Shown here in pieces: positions 1 through 9,532 of a stretch of DNA of 64,000 bases (the stretch's first letter is position 1; each line of letters opens with the position of its first letter). The stretch is from Microbacteriaceae bacterium PS02070. GTDB lineage: Bacteria > Actinomycetota > Actinomycetes > Actinomycetales > Microbacteriaceae. Under the pieces are notes generated by a model. That model made no database searches. It was not told where the DNA came from and saw only the letters and a list, made by a program, of their open reading frames with translations. The stretch spans positions 20,070 to 84,069 of the forward strand of contig JASCPE010000007.1 in the NCBI GenBank assembly GCA_029959865.1. The letters are read 5' to 3'. Both the position numbers and the translations under genes were made by a program.

Positions 1-282
1 AGCCTCGGCGCGGGTCTGCCCGTCCTCATGGTCGGCGACTACAACTACCCGGTTTTCAAAGAGAATCTCGGACAAGACGTGCGCGCTGCGGGATATGAGC
101 TTTCACTGAGCGACTCGCGCACCTACACGCGATACAAGTTCTTCCGCGGACACTACGACTTCGCGACGTCCGTCGGAATCGAGATCGATCGGATCACGAC
201 GTTGCCGCAGGGGCGGAGCGACCACCTTCCGATCCTGATCCAGGCTGAAGTTCCCCAACAGATCCGCGCGCAAGCGGGCTAG
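1..282 (+). CDS. Endonuclease/exonuclease/phosphatase-family protein, C-terminal fragment
   Basis: The reading frame is open from the first base of the window, so only the last 93 residues are visible and the gene starts upstream. A strand with VGDYNYP (bases 28-48) resembles the GDFN metal and substrate strand of the endonuclease/exonuclease/phosphatase fold. SDHLPI near the end resembles the SDH motif that carries the catalytic histidine of that superfamily. The substrate (DNA, phosphoinositide or other phosphodiester) cannot be told from this piece. It ends with TAG at 280-282 and overlaps the convergent ugd gene by four bases. Family assignment is fairly good, function unknown. Confidence 0.7.
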   Translation, partial: SLGAGLPVLMVGDYNYPVFKENLGQDVRAAGYELSLSDSRTYTRYKFFRGHYDFATSVGIEIDRITTLPQGRSDHLPILIQAEVPQQIRAQAG

Positions 283-1589
283 GGGCGCCCCATCCCGTAG
301 TACTCCCATCCGGCTGCGCGCCACGCGGCAGGGTCGAGGCAGTTGCGCCCGTCCACGATGATGCGTCCGTGCGTCAGGCTCGCGGCATGCTCAGGCGAGA
401 GCTGTCGGCGGTACTCATCCCACTCGGTCACCACGACGACTGCGTCGGCGCCGGTGAGTGCCTCATCGCGGTCCTCGATATAGGTCAGTTGCGGGTGCAC
501 GCGACGCGAGTTCTCGATCGCCTGAGGATCGGTCACCACGACGTCGGCACCGAGGCCGCGCAGGCGCACAGCCACATCAAGCGCGGGGGAGTCTCGGATG
601 TCGTCACTGTGCGGCTTGAAAGCGGCACCAAGAACCGCGACACGTTTGCCGTGGACCGAGCCGCCAAGGCTCGAGATGACCAACTGCACGGCACGTTCGC
701 GCCGCCGCAGGTTGATCGCGTCGATCTCTCGGAGGAAGGCGACGGACTCGCCCCGCCCGAGCTCCTCGGCCCGCGCAGAGAACGCCCGGATGTCCTTAGG
801 GAGGCACCCGCCGCCGAAGCCCACACCAGCGCCCAGGAACCGTCGACCGATCCGCGCGTCGTGGCCGATCGCGTCGGCGAGGGCCGTCACGTCGGCCCCG
901 GTGACCTCGGCGATCTCCGCCATCGCGTTGATGAACGAGATTTTCGTCGCCAGGAAGGCGTTCGCGGCGACCTTGACGAGCTCCGCGGTTGCGTAATCGG
1001 TGACGATGAAGGGCGTTCCCTTTGCCACGGACGGGTGGTACACCTCACGCAGGATGTCCGCGGCCCGTTCGCCGGCGGAGCCTTCCGGCACGCCAGTGAC
1101 GAGACGGTCGGGATCGATGGTGTCCTTGACCGCCCATCCTTCGCGGAGGAACTCCGGATTCCAGACCAGCGTGGCACCCTTTTTGGCGATGCGCTCGGCG
1201 AGCACAGCCGCCGTTCCGACCGGAACGGTCGACTTGCCCGCGACGATGTCGCCGGGGGACAGGTGCGGCAGGAGGGCGTCGACGGCTGCATTGACATAGG
1301 TGAGATCGGCGCCGTAGCCGTCCTTCTGCTGCGGTGTGCCAACTCCGATGAAGTGGACCGCCGCGCCGGCCGCTGCCGCGATGTCCGTCGTGAAGGTCAG
1401 GCCGCCCGAAGCGACGCCTTCCGTCAGTATCTCGGGGAGGCCGGGCTCAAAGAACGGGGCGCGACCTTCGCGGAGCGCCGTCACTTTGCTCTCATCGACG
1501 TCGATGCCGACGACTTCGTGGCCGATCGATGCCATGGCGGCGGCGTGCACCGCTCCGAGGTACCCACAGCCGATTACCGACAGACGCAT
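279..1589 (-). CDS. ugd: UDP-glucose 6-dehydrogenase
   Basis: Oxidises UDP-glucose to UDP-glucuronate with NAD in the cytoplasm, supplying precursors for acidic cell-surface polysaccharides. The 436-residue length is normal. The N-terminus has the Rossmann motif VIGCGYLG followed by GIDVDE. The substrate-binding segment with the catalytic cysteine reads GFGGGCLPKD, and the C-terminal domain (GAAFKPHSDDIRDSPA) is typical of the UDP-glucose/GDP-mannose dehydrogenase family. The ATG at 1589 is preceded by a GAGGGGG ribosome site (1606-1600 on the minus strand). No glycosyltransferases are adjacent. Paralogues that act on other NDP-sugars cannot be excluded from sequence alone. Confidence 0.93.
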   Translation of the reverse strand: MRLSVIGCGYLGAVHAAAMASIGHEVVGIDVDESKVTALREGRAPFFEPGLPEILTEGVASGGLTFTTDIAAAAGAAVHFIGVGTPQQKDGYGADLTYVNAAVDALLPHLSPGDIVAGKSTVPVGTAAVLAERIAKKGATLVWNPEFLREGWAVKDTIDPDRLVTGVPEGSAGERAADILREVYHPSVAKGTPFIVTDYATAELVKVAANAFLATKISFINAMAEIAEVTGADVTALADAIGHDARIGRRFLGAGVGFGGGCLPKDIRAFSARAEELGRGESVAFLREIDAINLRRRERAVQLVISSLGGSVHGKRVAVLGAAFKPHSDDIRDSPALDVAVRLRGLGADVVVTDPQAIENSRRVHPQLTYIEDRDEALTGADAVVVVTEWDEYRRQLSPEHAASLTHGRIIVDGRNCLDPAAWRAAGWEYYGMGRP

Positions 1590-1623
1590 AATGCCTCATT
1601 CCCCCTCATCCGGACCTTCCTCG

Positions 1624-1629
1624 AGCGTA
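1624..1629 (-). promoter_or_regulatory. Candidate -10 of ugd
   Basis: TACGCT read on the minus strand. Transcription from it would give a leader of about 28 bases carrying the GAGGGGG ribosome site of ugd. No convincing -35 was found. Confidence 0.4.
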
Positions 1630-1746
1630 CCGGCGGGATGTGAGAGGGAGGTAAGAGCGGCCTGAGGCGGTCTTCATCAGCTCGCGCGCGCTCGTCTGCG
1701 ACAGACAAAGAGAAGGGGTCGGGTCGCGGGGTGCGGCCAAATGCCG

Positions 1747-1893
1747 TAGGATAGACCCTTGGTGTCCGGATCAACCGAACCGGACCGCGAACGTGAGCCC
1801 TCCACCGGAGGCTTTCCCGGCCATCGAGTCGGCAAAGCTCCACGGAGCGGGATTCACGAACCACTCCGTTCGAATCAAGAAAGTAGCACTACT
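1747..1893 (+). promoter_or_regulatory. Promoter and leader of the L13-S9 ribosomal operon
   Basis: The 304-base gap between ugd and rplM holds a TAGGAT -10 at 1747-1752 and a leader of about 135 bases. The leader can form two hairpins: GTCCGG (1764-1769) with CCGGAC (1780-1785), and CCTCC (1799-1803) with GGAGG (1807-1811). The second sequesters an SD-like GGAGG well before the real start. Ribosomal protein operons are often autoregulated through their leaders. Whether this one is cannot be shown here. Nothing else was recognised in the gap. Confidence 0.45.
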
Positions 1894-2340
1894 GTGACGC
1901 GCACGTACACGCCCAAGGCCGGCGAAGTGACCCGTAACTGGGTCGTCATCGACGCGACCGACGTTGTTCTCGGTCGCCTCGCTTCGCACGCGGCAGCCAT
2001 CCTCCGCGGCAAGCACAAGCCGACCTTCGCCAACCACATCGACACCGGCGACTTCGTCATCATCGTCAACGCCGGCAAGGTGGCCCTCACCGGTCAGAAG
2101 CTTCAGCAGAAGCGCGCCTACCGCCACTCCGGGTACCCGGGTGGCCTGAGCTCGGTGAACTACGCCGAACTGCTCGAGCGCAACCCGGTCCGAGCCGTGG
2201 AGAAGGCCGTGCGCGGCATGCTCCCCAAGAACACGCTCGGCCGCCAGCAGCTGTCGAAGCTCAAGGTCTACGCAGGTGCTGAGCACCCGCACGCTGCTCA
2301 GCAGCCCACCACGTACACGTTCGACCAGGTCGCCCAGTAA
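1894..2340 (+). CDS. rplM: 50S ribosomal protein L13
   Basis: Early-assembling large-subunit protein. The 148-residue product begins [20 protein letters not shown] and contains [19 protein letters not shown] and the [10 protein letters not shown] segment characteristic of bacterial L13. The open frame runs further upstream to 1759, but that extension (rich in Arg/Glu/Pro) has no counterpart in L13. The GTG at 1894 gives the family's usual length and has an AAGAAAG purine stretch about ten bases upstream. rpsI follows after 29 bases, the standard L13-S9 pairing. Confidence 0.96.
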   Translation: MTRTYTPKAGEVTRNWVVIDATDVVLGRLASHAAAILRGKHKPTFANHIDTGDFVIIVNAGKVALTGQKLQQKRAYRHSGYPGGLSSVNYAELLERNPVRAVEKAVRGMLPKNTLGRQQLSKLKVYAGAEHPHAAQQPTTYTFDQVAQ

Positions 2341-2369
2341 GCGCCGCCGACACCCAAAGGATTTCACTG

Positions 2370-2843
2370 ATGTCGAACATTGACACCACTCCCGACAGCT
2401 TCTCCACCGAGACTCCCGCGACCGAAGCGGCCGCGGCCCCTCGTCCGGTCCTCTCCGTCCCCGGCGGTGCCGTCGGTCGTCGCAAGCAGGCCATCGCCCG
2501 CGTGCGGCTGATCCCCGGCTCCGGCTCCATCACCATCAACGGCCGTACGTTCGAGGACTACTTCCCGAACAAGCTCCACCAGCAGCTGATCACCGACCCG
2601 TTCACGGTGCTTGAGCTGGGCGGCGCATACGACGTCATCGCCCGCATCTCCGGTGGTGGCCCCTCCGGTCAGGCTGGCGCGCTGCGTTTGGGTATCGCCC
2701 GCGCGCTCAACGAGATCGACGCGGAGAACAACCGCCCGACCCTGAAGAAGGCTGGCTTCCTCTCGCGCGACGCGCGCGTCAAGGAGCGCAAGAAGGCCGG
2801 ACTCAAGAAGGCCCGCAAGGCGCCTCAGTACTCGAAGCGCTAA
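2370..2843 (+). CDS. rpsI: 30S ribosomal protein S9
   Basis: Small-subunit protein whose C-terminal tail reaches the P-site tRNA. The first 30 or so residues form an acidic, Ala/Thr-rich extension usual in actinobacteria. The conserved body follows ([37 protein letters not shown]), with the invariant basic tail ending [13 protein letters not shown] lies ten bases before the ATG. It is cotranscribed with rplM and probably glmM, which starts six bases after the stop. Confidence 0.97.
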   Translation: MSNIDTTPDSFSTETPATEAAAAPRPVLSVPGGAVGRRKQAIARVRLIPGSGSITINGRTFEDYFPNKLHQQLITDPFTVLELGGAYDVIARISGGGPSGQAGALRLGIARALNEIDAENNRPTLKKAGFLSRDARVKERKKAGLKKARKAPQYSKR

Positions 2844-2848
2844 ACCAC

Positions 2849-4222
2849 ATGGCGCTGTTCGGCACCGACGGTGTTCGGGGGCTGGCCAATGGCACCCTCA
2901 CCGCCGAGCTGGCACTCTCCCTGGCCCAGGCGACCGCGGTCGTCCTGGGCCAGGGGCGTATCGCCGAGGCGCGGAAGGCCGCGGGGCGACGCCTCACGGC
3001 CGTCGTTGCCCGCGACCCTCGCGTATCTGGCGAATTCCTGACCGCCGCCGTCGCCGCGGGCCTCGCCTCCTCCGGGGTCGACGTCCTCGACGCCGGAGTG
3101 CTGCCCACGCCGGCGACGGCCTTCCTCATCGCGGACATCGACGCAGACTTCGGCGTCATGATCTCGGCCTCGCACAACCCGGCCGCCGACAACGGCATCA
3201 AGATCTTCGCGCGCGGCGGAGTGAAGCTGCCCGATGAGGTCGAGGCGCGCATCGAAGCGGCGATGCGCGGCGAGAAGCTCCAGCCCACCGGCGGTGACGT
3301 CGGACGGATTCGCCGCTTCTCCGATGCGGAAGACCGCTACGTCGTCCACTTGCTCGGCTCCCTGCCGAACCGTCTGGACGGCCTCAAAGTCGTTCTAGAT
3401 TGCGCCCACGGCGCCGCCTCCGGAGTCTCTCCGGAGACTTTTCGCGATGCCGGCGCAAAGGTGACGATCATCGGAGCCGACCCCGATGGGCTCAACATCA
3501 ACGAGGGCGTCGGTTCTACGCATCTCGACCGTCTCGCCGCGGAGGTCGTGCGTGTCGGCGCCCACGTCGGTATCGCGCACGACGGTGACGCTGATCGGTG
3601 CCTTGCGGTCGACGCGGACGGAAACGTCGTCGATGGCGACCGCATCATGGCGATCCTCGCAGTGGCGATGAAGTCTCGCGGGCGTCTCCCGCACGACACG
3701 CTCGTTGCCACGGTCATGAGCAACCTCGGTCTCCACCGTGCGATGGCAGAAAACGGCATCACCGTCGAGCAGACCGCGGTCGGCGACCGTTACGTCCTTG
3801 AGCGCATGTCCGAGGGAGGGTTCGGCCTCGGCGGCGAACAGAGCGGTCACGTCATCATGAGCGAGTTCGGCACAACCGGAGACGGCGTGCTCACAGGGCT
3901 CCACCTCTGCGCGGAAATGGTCCGCCGTCGAGCATCCCTCGCGGAGCTTGCCTCCGTCATGACCGTCTACCCGCAGGTGCTCCTGAACGTACGAGGCGTC
4001 GAGCGTTCGCGCGCGACCGATGACGATGTCCTCGCCGCGGTCGCGCGCGCGGAGGAGCAGTTGGGATCCACCGGGCGCGTGCTGCTGCGTCCTTCCGGCA
4101 CCGAACTCATGGTGCGGGTCATGGTGGAGGCGGAAGACGAAGACGCAGCGCGTCAGATCGCGGAGGAGTTGGCTGCGGTCGTCCGTGGCGAGGGCTCGGC
4201 CCACGACAGCGACTCGATGTAA
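2849..4222 (+). CDS. glmM: Phosphoglucosamine mutase
   Basis: Interconverts glucosamine-6-phosphate and glucosamine-1-phosphate for UDP-GlcNAc, the peptidoglycan precursor. At 457 residues it is slightly longer than the usual 445-452. The N-terminus FGTDGVRG, the phosphoserine loop ISASHNP (Ser108), the metal loop DGDADR and the C-terminal phosphate-binding RPSGTE are all intact. It follows rpsI by five bases, a common actinobacterial arrangement. Its last 70 bases overlap the tail of the convergent ppx gene. glmS, the preceding enzyme of the pathway, lies 2 kb downstream. Confidence 0.96.
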   Translation: MALFGTDGVRGLANGTLTAELALSLAQATAVVLGQGRIAEARKAAGRRLTAVVARDPRVSGEFLTAAVAAGLASSGVDVLDAGVLPTPATAFLIADIDADFGVMISASHNPAADNGIKIFARGGVKLPDEVEARIEAAMRGEKLQPTGGDVGRIRRFSDAEDRYVVHLLGSLPNRLDGLKVVLDCAHGAASGVSPETFRDAGAKVTIIGADPDGLNINEGVGSTHLDRLAAEVVRVGAHVGIAHDGDADRCLAVDADGNVVDGDRIMAILAVAMKSRGRLPHDTLVATVMSNLGLHRAMAENGITVEQTAVGDRYVLERMSEGGFGLGGEQSGHVIMSEFGTTGDGVLTGLHLCAEMVRRRASLAELASVMTVYPQVLLNVRGVERSRATDDDVLAAVARAEEQLGSTGRVLLRPSGTELMVRVMVEAEDEDAARQIAEELAAVVRGEGSAHDSDSM

Positions 4223-5127
4223 CGCAGGAGCACGCCTTCGCGCAGTGCCCAGGGGGAGACCTCAAGCTCATCCACGCCCATCGCCTCCATCGCGGTGTGC
4301 ACCACGACGGCCCCGGCGACGATCTGGAACGTGCGATCCGCGGTAATCCCGGGGAGCTCCTGCCTCGCGACCGCTGGAATCCTCGCGAGCCGAGGAATCC
4401 ACCCGCCCAATGCCTGCCGGGGCAAGACCATTCGCGGACTCCCGGACCAGCCTGGCCGGGGAGATCCTGCGAGCTTGGCCAAGGAGCGAATCGCTTTTGA
4501 TGACCCCACGACGTGATCCGGTCGAGGTTGCGAAGAGAACTGCGCGACGACGGGCGCCAGCACGTCCTCGGCGTGCGCCCGAAGCGCGGCGACTTCGTCC
4601 GGACCGGGCGGGTCGGTCGGCAGATACTCCAGGGTCATCCGACCGGCGCCGAGGGGGACGGATGCCGCGACATCGGGAAGCTCGTCGGATCCAGCCGCCA
4701 GCTCGAGCGACCCGCCGCCGATGTCGAAGAGGAGGATCTCGCCTGCGGACCAGCCGAACCAGCGACGGACGGCGTGAAACGTGTAGCGCGCCTCGGACTC
4801 GCCGCCGAGCACCTGTAGTTCCTGTCCAAGTGCTTCTTCGATGCGGGCGATGACGTCGGCGCCATTGGTCGCTTCGCGCACGGCACTGGTCGCTGTCGCA
4901 AGAAGCTCCGAGACCTGCTCCGCCGCAGCAACCTCGCGAGCCACTTTGGCGGCCTGGACGAGCGCCTCGACCCCCTCATCGTTGATGGAGCCGTCCGGGT
5001 CGAGGAAGCGCATGAGTCGGAGGACAGTGCGATTGCTCGTCGTCGCCAGCGGTCTCCCGCCGGGCCGGACATCGGCGACCAGCAAGTGGACGGTGTTAGA
5101 ACCGATGTCGAGGACTCCAAGACGCAC
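4153..5127 (-). CDS. Exopolyphosphatase / guanosine pentaphosphate phosphohydrolase family protein
   Basis: Member of the Ppx/GppA branch of the sugar kinase/Hsp70 fold, which removes phosphate from polyphosphate or from pppGpp. The ATPase-like phosphate-1 motif [13 protein letters not shown] is at the N-terminus, and [12 protein letters not shown] is the phosphate-2 loop. At 324 residues it is the short actinobacterial form lacking the C-terminal HD domain. The frame is open far upstream, but the GTG at 5127 sits seven bases after a TACCCT -10 and gives the family's length, so it is preferred. Its end lies inside glmM. Which of the two substrates is used is not visible. Confidence 0.88.
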   Translation of the reverse strand: MRLGVLDIGSNTVHLLVADVRPGGRPLATTSNRTVLRLMRFLDPDGSINDEGVEALVQAAKVAREVAAAEQVSELLATATSAVREATNGADVIARIEEALGQELQVLGGESEARYTFHAVRRWFGWSAGEILLFDIGGGSLELAAGSDELPDVAASVPLGAGRMTLEYLPTDPPGPDEVAALRAHAEDVLAPVVAQFSSQPRPDHVVGSSKAIRSLAKLAGSPRPGWSGSPRMVLPRQALGGWIPRLARIPAVARQELPGITADRTFQIVAGAVVVHTAMEAMGVDELEVSPWALREGVLLRYIESLSWAEPSPRTTAANSSAI

Positions 5128-5134
5128 GCCCACC

Positions 5135-5140
5135 AGGGTA
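5135..5140 (-). promoter_or_regulatory. Leaderless -10 of ppx
   Basis: TACCCT on the minus strand, seven bases before the GTG at 5127. It fits the leaderless pattern seen repeatedly in this window and decides the start. Confidence 0.6.
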
Positions 5141-5157
5141 GTGCCCGTGTCGCGCAC

Positions 5158-5163
5158 TAACAT
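5158..5163 (+). promoter_or_regulatory. Leaderless -10 of coaA
   Basis: TAACAT ends six bases before the GTG at 5170, so transcription is expected to begin at the start codon. It is nearly back to back with the ppx promoter on the other strand. Confidence 0.6.
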
Positions 5164-5169
5164 AGGGGC

Positions 5170-6123
5170 GTGTCCGTCGCCGCTACCCCACACACCCCCC
5201 TGTCGATGTCCCTCTTCCGCGACATCGACCGCGCGGAATGGGCGCGCCTGGCCGTGGGTCAGACCCAGCCGCTGACGGAGACCGAGATCGTGCAGCTGCG
5301 TGGCATTGGGGATCGCCTGGATATTGCGGAGGTCCGCGAGGTCTATCTGCCGCTCAGTCGACTGCTCTCCCTCTATGCGAACTCCACCCGCCGCTTGGGG
5401 GCCGCGACGTCGGAGTTCCTCGGTGAACCCGACTCGACGACACCGTTCGTTGTCGCGGTCGCCGGTTCCGTCGCGGTCGGAAAGTCGACCATCGCGCGCC
5501 TGTTGCGTGAGCTCATGAGTCGATGGTCGACGACGCCGCGCGTGGAGCTGGTCACGACCGACGGCTTCCTCTACCCCAACGCCGAGCTCGAGCGGCGTGG
5601 ACTGATGGACCGCAAGGGCTTCCCGGAGTCCTACGACCGCCGCGGTCTTGTGGAGTTCCTCACCGCCCTGAAGTCCGGCGAGGATCAGGTCCGCGCCCCG
5701 GTGTACTCGCACGTGCGGTACGACATCATCCCGGATGCCCACGTGTCTGTCAGCAAACCAGATGTGGTGATCGTCGAGGGGCTCAACGTCTTGGCACCGC
5801 CGCCGTCACCGAATGACCCCGCGGTGAGTGATCTTCTCGACTTCTCGGTCTACGTCGACGCCGATGAAGCGCACATTGCCCGGTGGTACACCGAGCGCTT
5901 CCTTACCCTCCGTGAGTCGGCATTCAGCAACCCGCGGTCCTACTTCAAGGTGTTCGCCGAACTCTCCGACGAGGAAGCGGCGCGCACCGCGTCCGGCTAC
6001 TGGAACGACATCAACCTGCCGAACCTCAAAGAGAACGTCGAACCCACGCGCAACCGGGCGAACCTGATCCTCCGCAAGGGTGCTCAGCACGCCGTGGAAC
6101 GGATCTATTTGCGCAAGCTCTGA
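5170..6123 (+). CDS. coaA: Type I pantothenate kinase
   Basis: Phosphorylates pantothenate, the first and controlling step of coenzyme A synthesis. The 317-residue product has the P-loop GSVAVGKST and the segment TTDGFLYPN. It also has KGFPESYD and YDIIPDAH, and ends in the family's IYLRKL. The GTG at 5170 is chosen because it lies six bases after a TAACAT -10. A shorter form from the ATG of MSLFRDID is possible. glmS follows in the same direction with its own promoter. Confidence 0.95.
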   Translation: MSVAATPHTPLSMSLFRDIDRAEWARLAVGQTQPLTETEIVQLRGIGDRLDIAEVREVYLPLSRLLSLYANSTRRLGAATSEFLGEPDSTTPFVVAVAGSVAVGKSTIARLLRELMSRWSTTPRVELVTTDGFLYPNAELERRGLMDRKGFPESYDRRGLVEFLTALKSGEDQVRAPVYSHVRYDIIPDAHVSVSKPDVVIVEGLNVLAPPPSPNDPAVSDLLDFSVYVDADEAHIARWYTERFLTLRESAFSNPRSYFKVFAELSDEEAARTASGYWNDINLPNLKENVEPTRNRANLILRKGAQHAVERIYLRKL

Positions 6124-6149
6124 TGCGGCTCGTGCCCAGCCTGGCCTCC

Positions 6150-6155
6150 TAGAAT
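6150..6155 (+). promoter_or_regulatory. Leaderless -10 of glmS
   Basis: TAGAAT, seven bases before the ATG of glmS. The coaA-glmS gap is only 39 bases. Confidence 0.65.
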
Positions 6156-6162
6156 CGGTCCT

Positions 6163-8016
6163 ATGTGTGGAATTGTCGGATACGTCGGCCCTCGCGAAAG
6201 CGAGGCCATTCTTCTGTCGGGGCTGGCCCGCCTGGAATACCGGGGCTACGACTCGGCAGGCATCGCCGTGATCGACGCGGACGGCGACCTCGGTTTGCGC
6301 AAGCGCGCCGGAAAGCTGAGCGTCCTGCGTGAGGACCTTGACGCACACCCCCTCCCGGCCGGCACCACCGGCATCGGACACACTCGCTGGGCAACGCACG
6401 GGGGTCCGACCGACGTCAACGCGCACCCGCACCTGGCTGACCACGAGCAGCTCGCGGTGATCCACAACGGCATCATCGAGAACTACGCGCAGATCAAGGA
6501 TGAACTGGTCTCCGAGGGCTACTCCTTTCTCAGCGAGACCGACACCGAGGTGGCGGCCGTCTTGCTCGGACGTGAGTTCCGCGCACACGGCGAAGACCTG
6601 GTGGCCGCCTTCCGGGCGACCGTGAAGCGCCTCGACGGCGCCTTCACGCTGCTCGCCCTACATCGCGAACAGCCGCACCTCGTCGTTGGCGCCCGCCGCA
6701 ACTCGCCCCTGGTCATCGGGCTCGGGGAAGGGGAGAACTTCCTCGGCTCGGACGTTGCCGCATTCGTCGAGTACACCCGCAATGCGCTCGCGATCGGTCA
6801 GGACCAGATCGTGGCCATCACTCCCGAAGCTGTCACGGTCACCGATTTCGACGGCAACCCCGTCGAGGTCGAGCCGTTCGAGGTGACCTGGGATGCCGCC
6901 GCCGCCGAGAAGGGTGGCTGGTCATCCTTCATGGCGAAAGAAGTGTCCGAAGAGCCCGAAGCGGTCGGGAACACGATCCGCGGCCGTGTCCGCGACGGAG
7001 TGGTCTCGATTCCCGAGCTCGACGGGCTCGACGATCTCTTCCGCGAGATCAACCGGATCGTCATCATCGCGGCAGGAACGGCGGCGTACGCGGGTCAGGT
7101 CGGCAAGTACGCGCTGGAGGAGTGGACGCGAATCCCCGTGGACGTCGAACTCGCGCACGAGTTCCGCTATCGCAATCCCATCCTTGACGAGCGCACTCTC
7201 GTGGTCTCCATCAGCCAGTCAGGCGAGACGATGGATACGCTCATGGCCGTCAAGTACGCCGTCGAACGCGGCGCGCGGACACTGTCGATCTGCAACACCC
7301 AGGGTGCGACGATCCCGCGCGAGTCCGATGCGATCGTCTACACCCACGCCGGCCCCGAGGTCGCGGTCGCCTCGACTAAGGCATTCGTCGCACAGATCAC
7401 CGCGATCTATCTCCTCGCGCTGCACGTGGCCGCCGTCCGCGGCGCGCTCACTGCGACCGAGGTCGCGCAACACGTTCTGGAGCTTGAGGCAGTACCCGAG
7501 AAGATCCAGCAGATTCTCGATCGCGAGCAGGAACACATCGAGCAGTTCGCGCACTGGATGGCGGACACGCGGTCGGTCCTGTTCCTCGGCCGCCATGTCG
7601 GCTTCCCGATCGCTCTGGAGGGGGCGCTGAAGCTCAAGGAGATCTCCTACATCCACGCGGAGGGGTTCGCCGCGGGAGAGCTCAAGCACGGCCCCATCGC
7701 CCTCATCGAGCCGGGTCAGCCGGTGTTCGTGATCGTTCCCTCGCCGCGTGAATCGCCGGTACTGCACTCGAAGGTCGTCTCCAACATCCGTGAGGTGCAC
7801 GCGCGCGGGGCGCGCGTGGTCGCCATCGCGGAAGAGGGCGACGCCGCGGTCCTTCCGATCTCGGATGAGGTCTTGCGCATCCCGCTCGCAGGCCCCTTGT
7901 TCGAGCCGCTCCTCGCCGTGGTTCCGCTCCACATCTTCGCGATGGCCCTCGCGACGGCGAAGGGGCTGGATGTCGATCAGCCGCGAAACCTCGCGAAGTC
8001 TGTCACCGTGGAGTAA
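6163..8016 (+). CDS. glmS: Glutamine-fructose-6-phosphate aminotransferase (isomerising)
   Basis: Makes glucosamine-6-phosphate from fructose-6-phosphate and glutamine, the entry step to amino sugars and peptidoglycan. The protein is 617 residues. MCGIVGYVG supplies the N-terminal nucleophile cysteine of the class II glutaminase domain, and HTRWATHGGP lies in its ammonia channel region. Two SIS isomerase domains follow (SISQSGETMDT and GRHVGFPIALEGALKLKEISY). It ends with the AKSVTVE tail that forms part of the synthase active site. No glmS ribozyme can be present because the transcript should be leaderless. glmM is in the same window. Confidence 0.97.
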   Translation: MCGIVGYVGPRESEAILLSGLARLEYRGYDSAGIAVIDADGDLGLRKRAGKLSVLREDLDAHPLPAGTTGIGHTRWATHGGPTDVNAHPHLADHEQLAVIHNGIIENYAQIKDELVSEGYSFLSETDTEVAAVLLGREFRAHGEDLVAAFRATVKRLDGAFTLLALHREQPHLVVGARRNSPLVIGLGEGENFLGSDVAAFVEYTRNALAIGQDQIVAITPEAVTVTDFDGNPVEVEPFEVTWDAAAAEKGGWSSFMAKEVSEEPEAVGNTIRGRVRDGVVSIPELDGLDDLFREINRIVIIAAGTAAYAGQVGKYALEEWTRIPVDVELAHEFRYRNPILDERTLVVSISQSGETMDTLMAVKYAVERGARTLSICNTQGATIPRESDAIVYTHAGPEVAVASTKAFVAQITAIYLLALHVAAVRGALTATEVAQHVLELEAVPEKIQQILDREQEHIEQFAHWMADTRSVLFLGRHVGFPIALEGALKLKEISYIHAEGFAAGELKHGPIALIEPGQPVFVIVPSPRESPVLHSKVVSNIREVHARGARVVAIAEEGDAAVLPISDEVLRIPLAGPLFEPLLAVVPLHIFAMALATAKGLDVDQPRNLAKSVTVE

Positions 8017-8087
8017 CCCCGGGCGGTCGTGAGGGCCGTGAAGCGTGACGGTGGCGGTCTTCGGCCGCCTCCGGGAAGGAGTGCCGC

Positions 8088-8438
8088 GTGATCGTCGGAA
8101 TCGGCGTCGACGTTGTCGACGTGCCGCGCTTCGAGCGCTCGCTCGCGCGTACCCCGGCGTTGCGTGAGCGCCTGTTCGCTCCGGCTGAGCGCGTCCTTCG
8201 CACGCGATCGCTCGCGGCGCGATACGCCGCGAAGGAGGCACTCATCAAAGCGCTCGGTGGCTCCGATGGCGTGCGCTGGGCCGAGATCGAGGTGGGTGCC
8301 GAGCCCTCCGGCCGGCCGATCTTCGTGCTGAGCGGCACGACCCGCGCGTCCGTGCACGAGCGCGGTATCACCGGGTTGCATCTTTCGCTCTCCCACGATG
8401 CCGGTCTCGCGACCGCATACGTTGTGGCCGAATCATGA
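8088..8438 (+). CDS. acpS: Holo-[acyl-carrier-protein] synthase
   Basis: Transfers phosphopantetheine from CoA to acyl carrier protein. The 116-residue length is normal for AcpS. The N-terminal metal site IVGIGVDVVDVPRF and the helix AAKEALIKAL carry the conserved Asp and Glu. GTG at 8088 follows AAGGAG (8076-8081) by six bases, so unlike its neighbours this gene has a clear Shine-Dalgarno. It heads a chain of eight genes joined by four-base overlaps. Confidence 0.94.
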   Translation: MIVGIGVDVVDVPRFERSLARTPALRERLFAPAERVLRTRSLAARYAAKEALIKALGGSDGVRWAEIEVGAEPSGRPIFVLSGTTRASVHERGITGLHLSLSHDAGLATAYVVAES

Positions 8439-9532
8439 CCGCCTTTCGCGAGGCGCGGATCGACACGACCGCGATCACCGACAACGTCCGCCACCTGCGG
8501 GCGCAGCTGGGCACCGAGATCATCGCAGTCGTGAAGGCGGACGCGTACGGGCACGGAGCGCTGCGCTCCGCACGGGCAGCGCTCCGTGGCGGCGCGCAAC
8601 GCCTCGGCGTCGCGGATATCGACGAAGCCCTGGCCCTGCGCCACGACGGGATCGACGCCCCGCTGATGGCGTGGCTTCATGGCCCGGACGCACACTTCGC
8701 CGAGGCCATCACGGCGGGGGTGGAAATCGGGGTGTCCTCTGTCGTACAGCTCCGCGCGGTCGTCGCGGTGGGTAACGCCGTCGTGCACCTCAAGCTCGAG
8801 ACTGGGCTCGGCCGCAATGGCGCCGCACCCGCGGAGTATGCACAGCTGTTCGCAGAGGCCGCCGAGGCCGAACGCGCCGGCACGATCCGGGTGCAGAGTC
8901 TGTTCAGCCATCTTTCCAACACCACGCCGGCCGACGACGCGGCTGCGGTGGCGCGGTTTCAGGATGCCGTCGCGCTCGCCGCGCGCGCGGGCCTCACCCC
9001 ACCTCAGCGCCACATCGCCGCCTCCCACGCCGCGATCGATCTGCCCGCGTCGCGGCTGGACGTGGTGCGGCTGGGCATCTCGATCTACGGACTCTCGCCG
9101 TTCGCGGACCGCCCGTCGGCGGACCTCGGCCTCCGACCGGCGATGAGTCTGCGCGCACCCGTCGCCGCGGTGCGCCGCGTTCCGGCGGGTCAGGGGGTCT
9201 CCTACGGATACCTTCACCGGACCAAGGAGGAGACGACTCTCGCGCTCATCCCGCTGGGCTACGCAGACGGAATCCCGCGCAGCGCATCCTCGTCCGGCGC
9301 GGTACGGATCGGCGACCACACGTTCCCGGTGGCGGGGCGTATCGCCATGGACCAGTTCGTCGTTGATGTCGGCAACCACCCCGTCTCCGTAGGTGAGGAA
9401 GCGGTCCTCTTCGGTGACCCCGCCGTCGGGGAGCCTCCCGTGGAAGCTTGGGCAGCAGCCGCCGACACGATCAACTACGAGATCGTCACGAGGATCGGCC
9501 CTCGCGTTCAGCGCGTAGAGGTCGGGCGATGA
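8435..9532 (+). CDS. alr: Alanine racemase
   Basis: PLP enzyme that makes D-alanine for peptidoglycan. The PLP lysine is Lys34 in VVKADAYGHG. The C-terminal half contains GYLHRTKEETTLALIPLGYA with the usual active-site region, and VAGRIAMDQFVVDV matches the family. At 365 residues the length is normal. Its ATG overlaps the acpS stop as ATGA, as do all following junctions up to 12548, implying translational coupling. Confidence 0.95.
   Translation: MTAFREARIDTTAITDNVRHLRAQLGTEIIAVVKADAYGHGALRSARAALRGGAQRLGVADIDEALALRHDGIDAPLMAWLHGPDAHFAEAITAGVEIGVSSVVQLRAVVAVGNAVVHLKLETGLGRNGAAPAEYAQLFAEAAEAERAGTIRVQSLFSHLSNTTPADDAAAVARFQDAVALAARAGLTPPQRHIAASHAAIDLPASRLDVVRLGISIYGLSPFADRPSADLGLRPAMSLRAPVAAVRRVPAGQGVSYGYLHRTKEETTLALIPLGYADGIPRSASSSGAVRIGDHTFPVAGRIAMDQFVVDVGNHPVSVGEEAVLFGDPAVGEPPVEAWAAAADTINYEIVTRIGPRVQRVEVGR

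Noticed and set aside
4153..5742. A 529-residue form of the exopolyphosphatase starting at 5742
   Set aside because: The extra 205 residues are antisense to coaA and resemble no Ppx/GppA N-terminus. A leaderless promoter supports the GTG at 5127.
6124..6162. A glmS ribozyme or riboswitch ahead of glmS
   Set aside because: Only 39 bases separate coaA and glmS, and a -10 sits seven bases before the ATG, so there is no leader to hold one.
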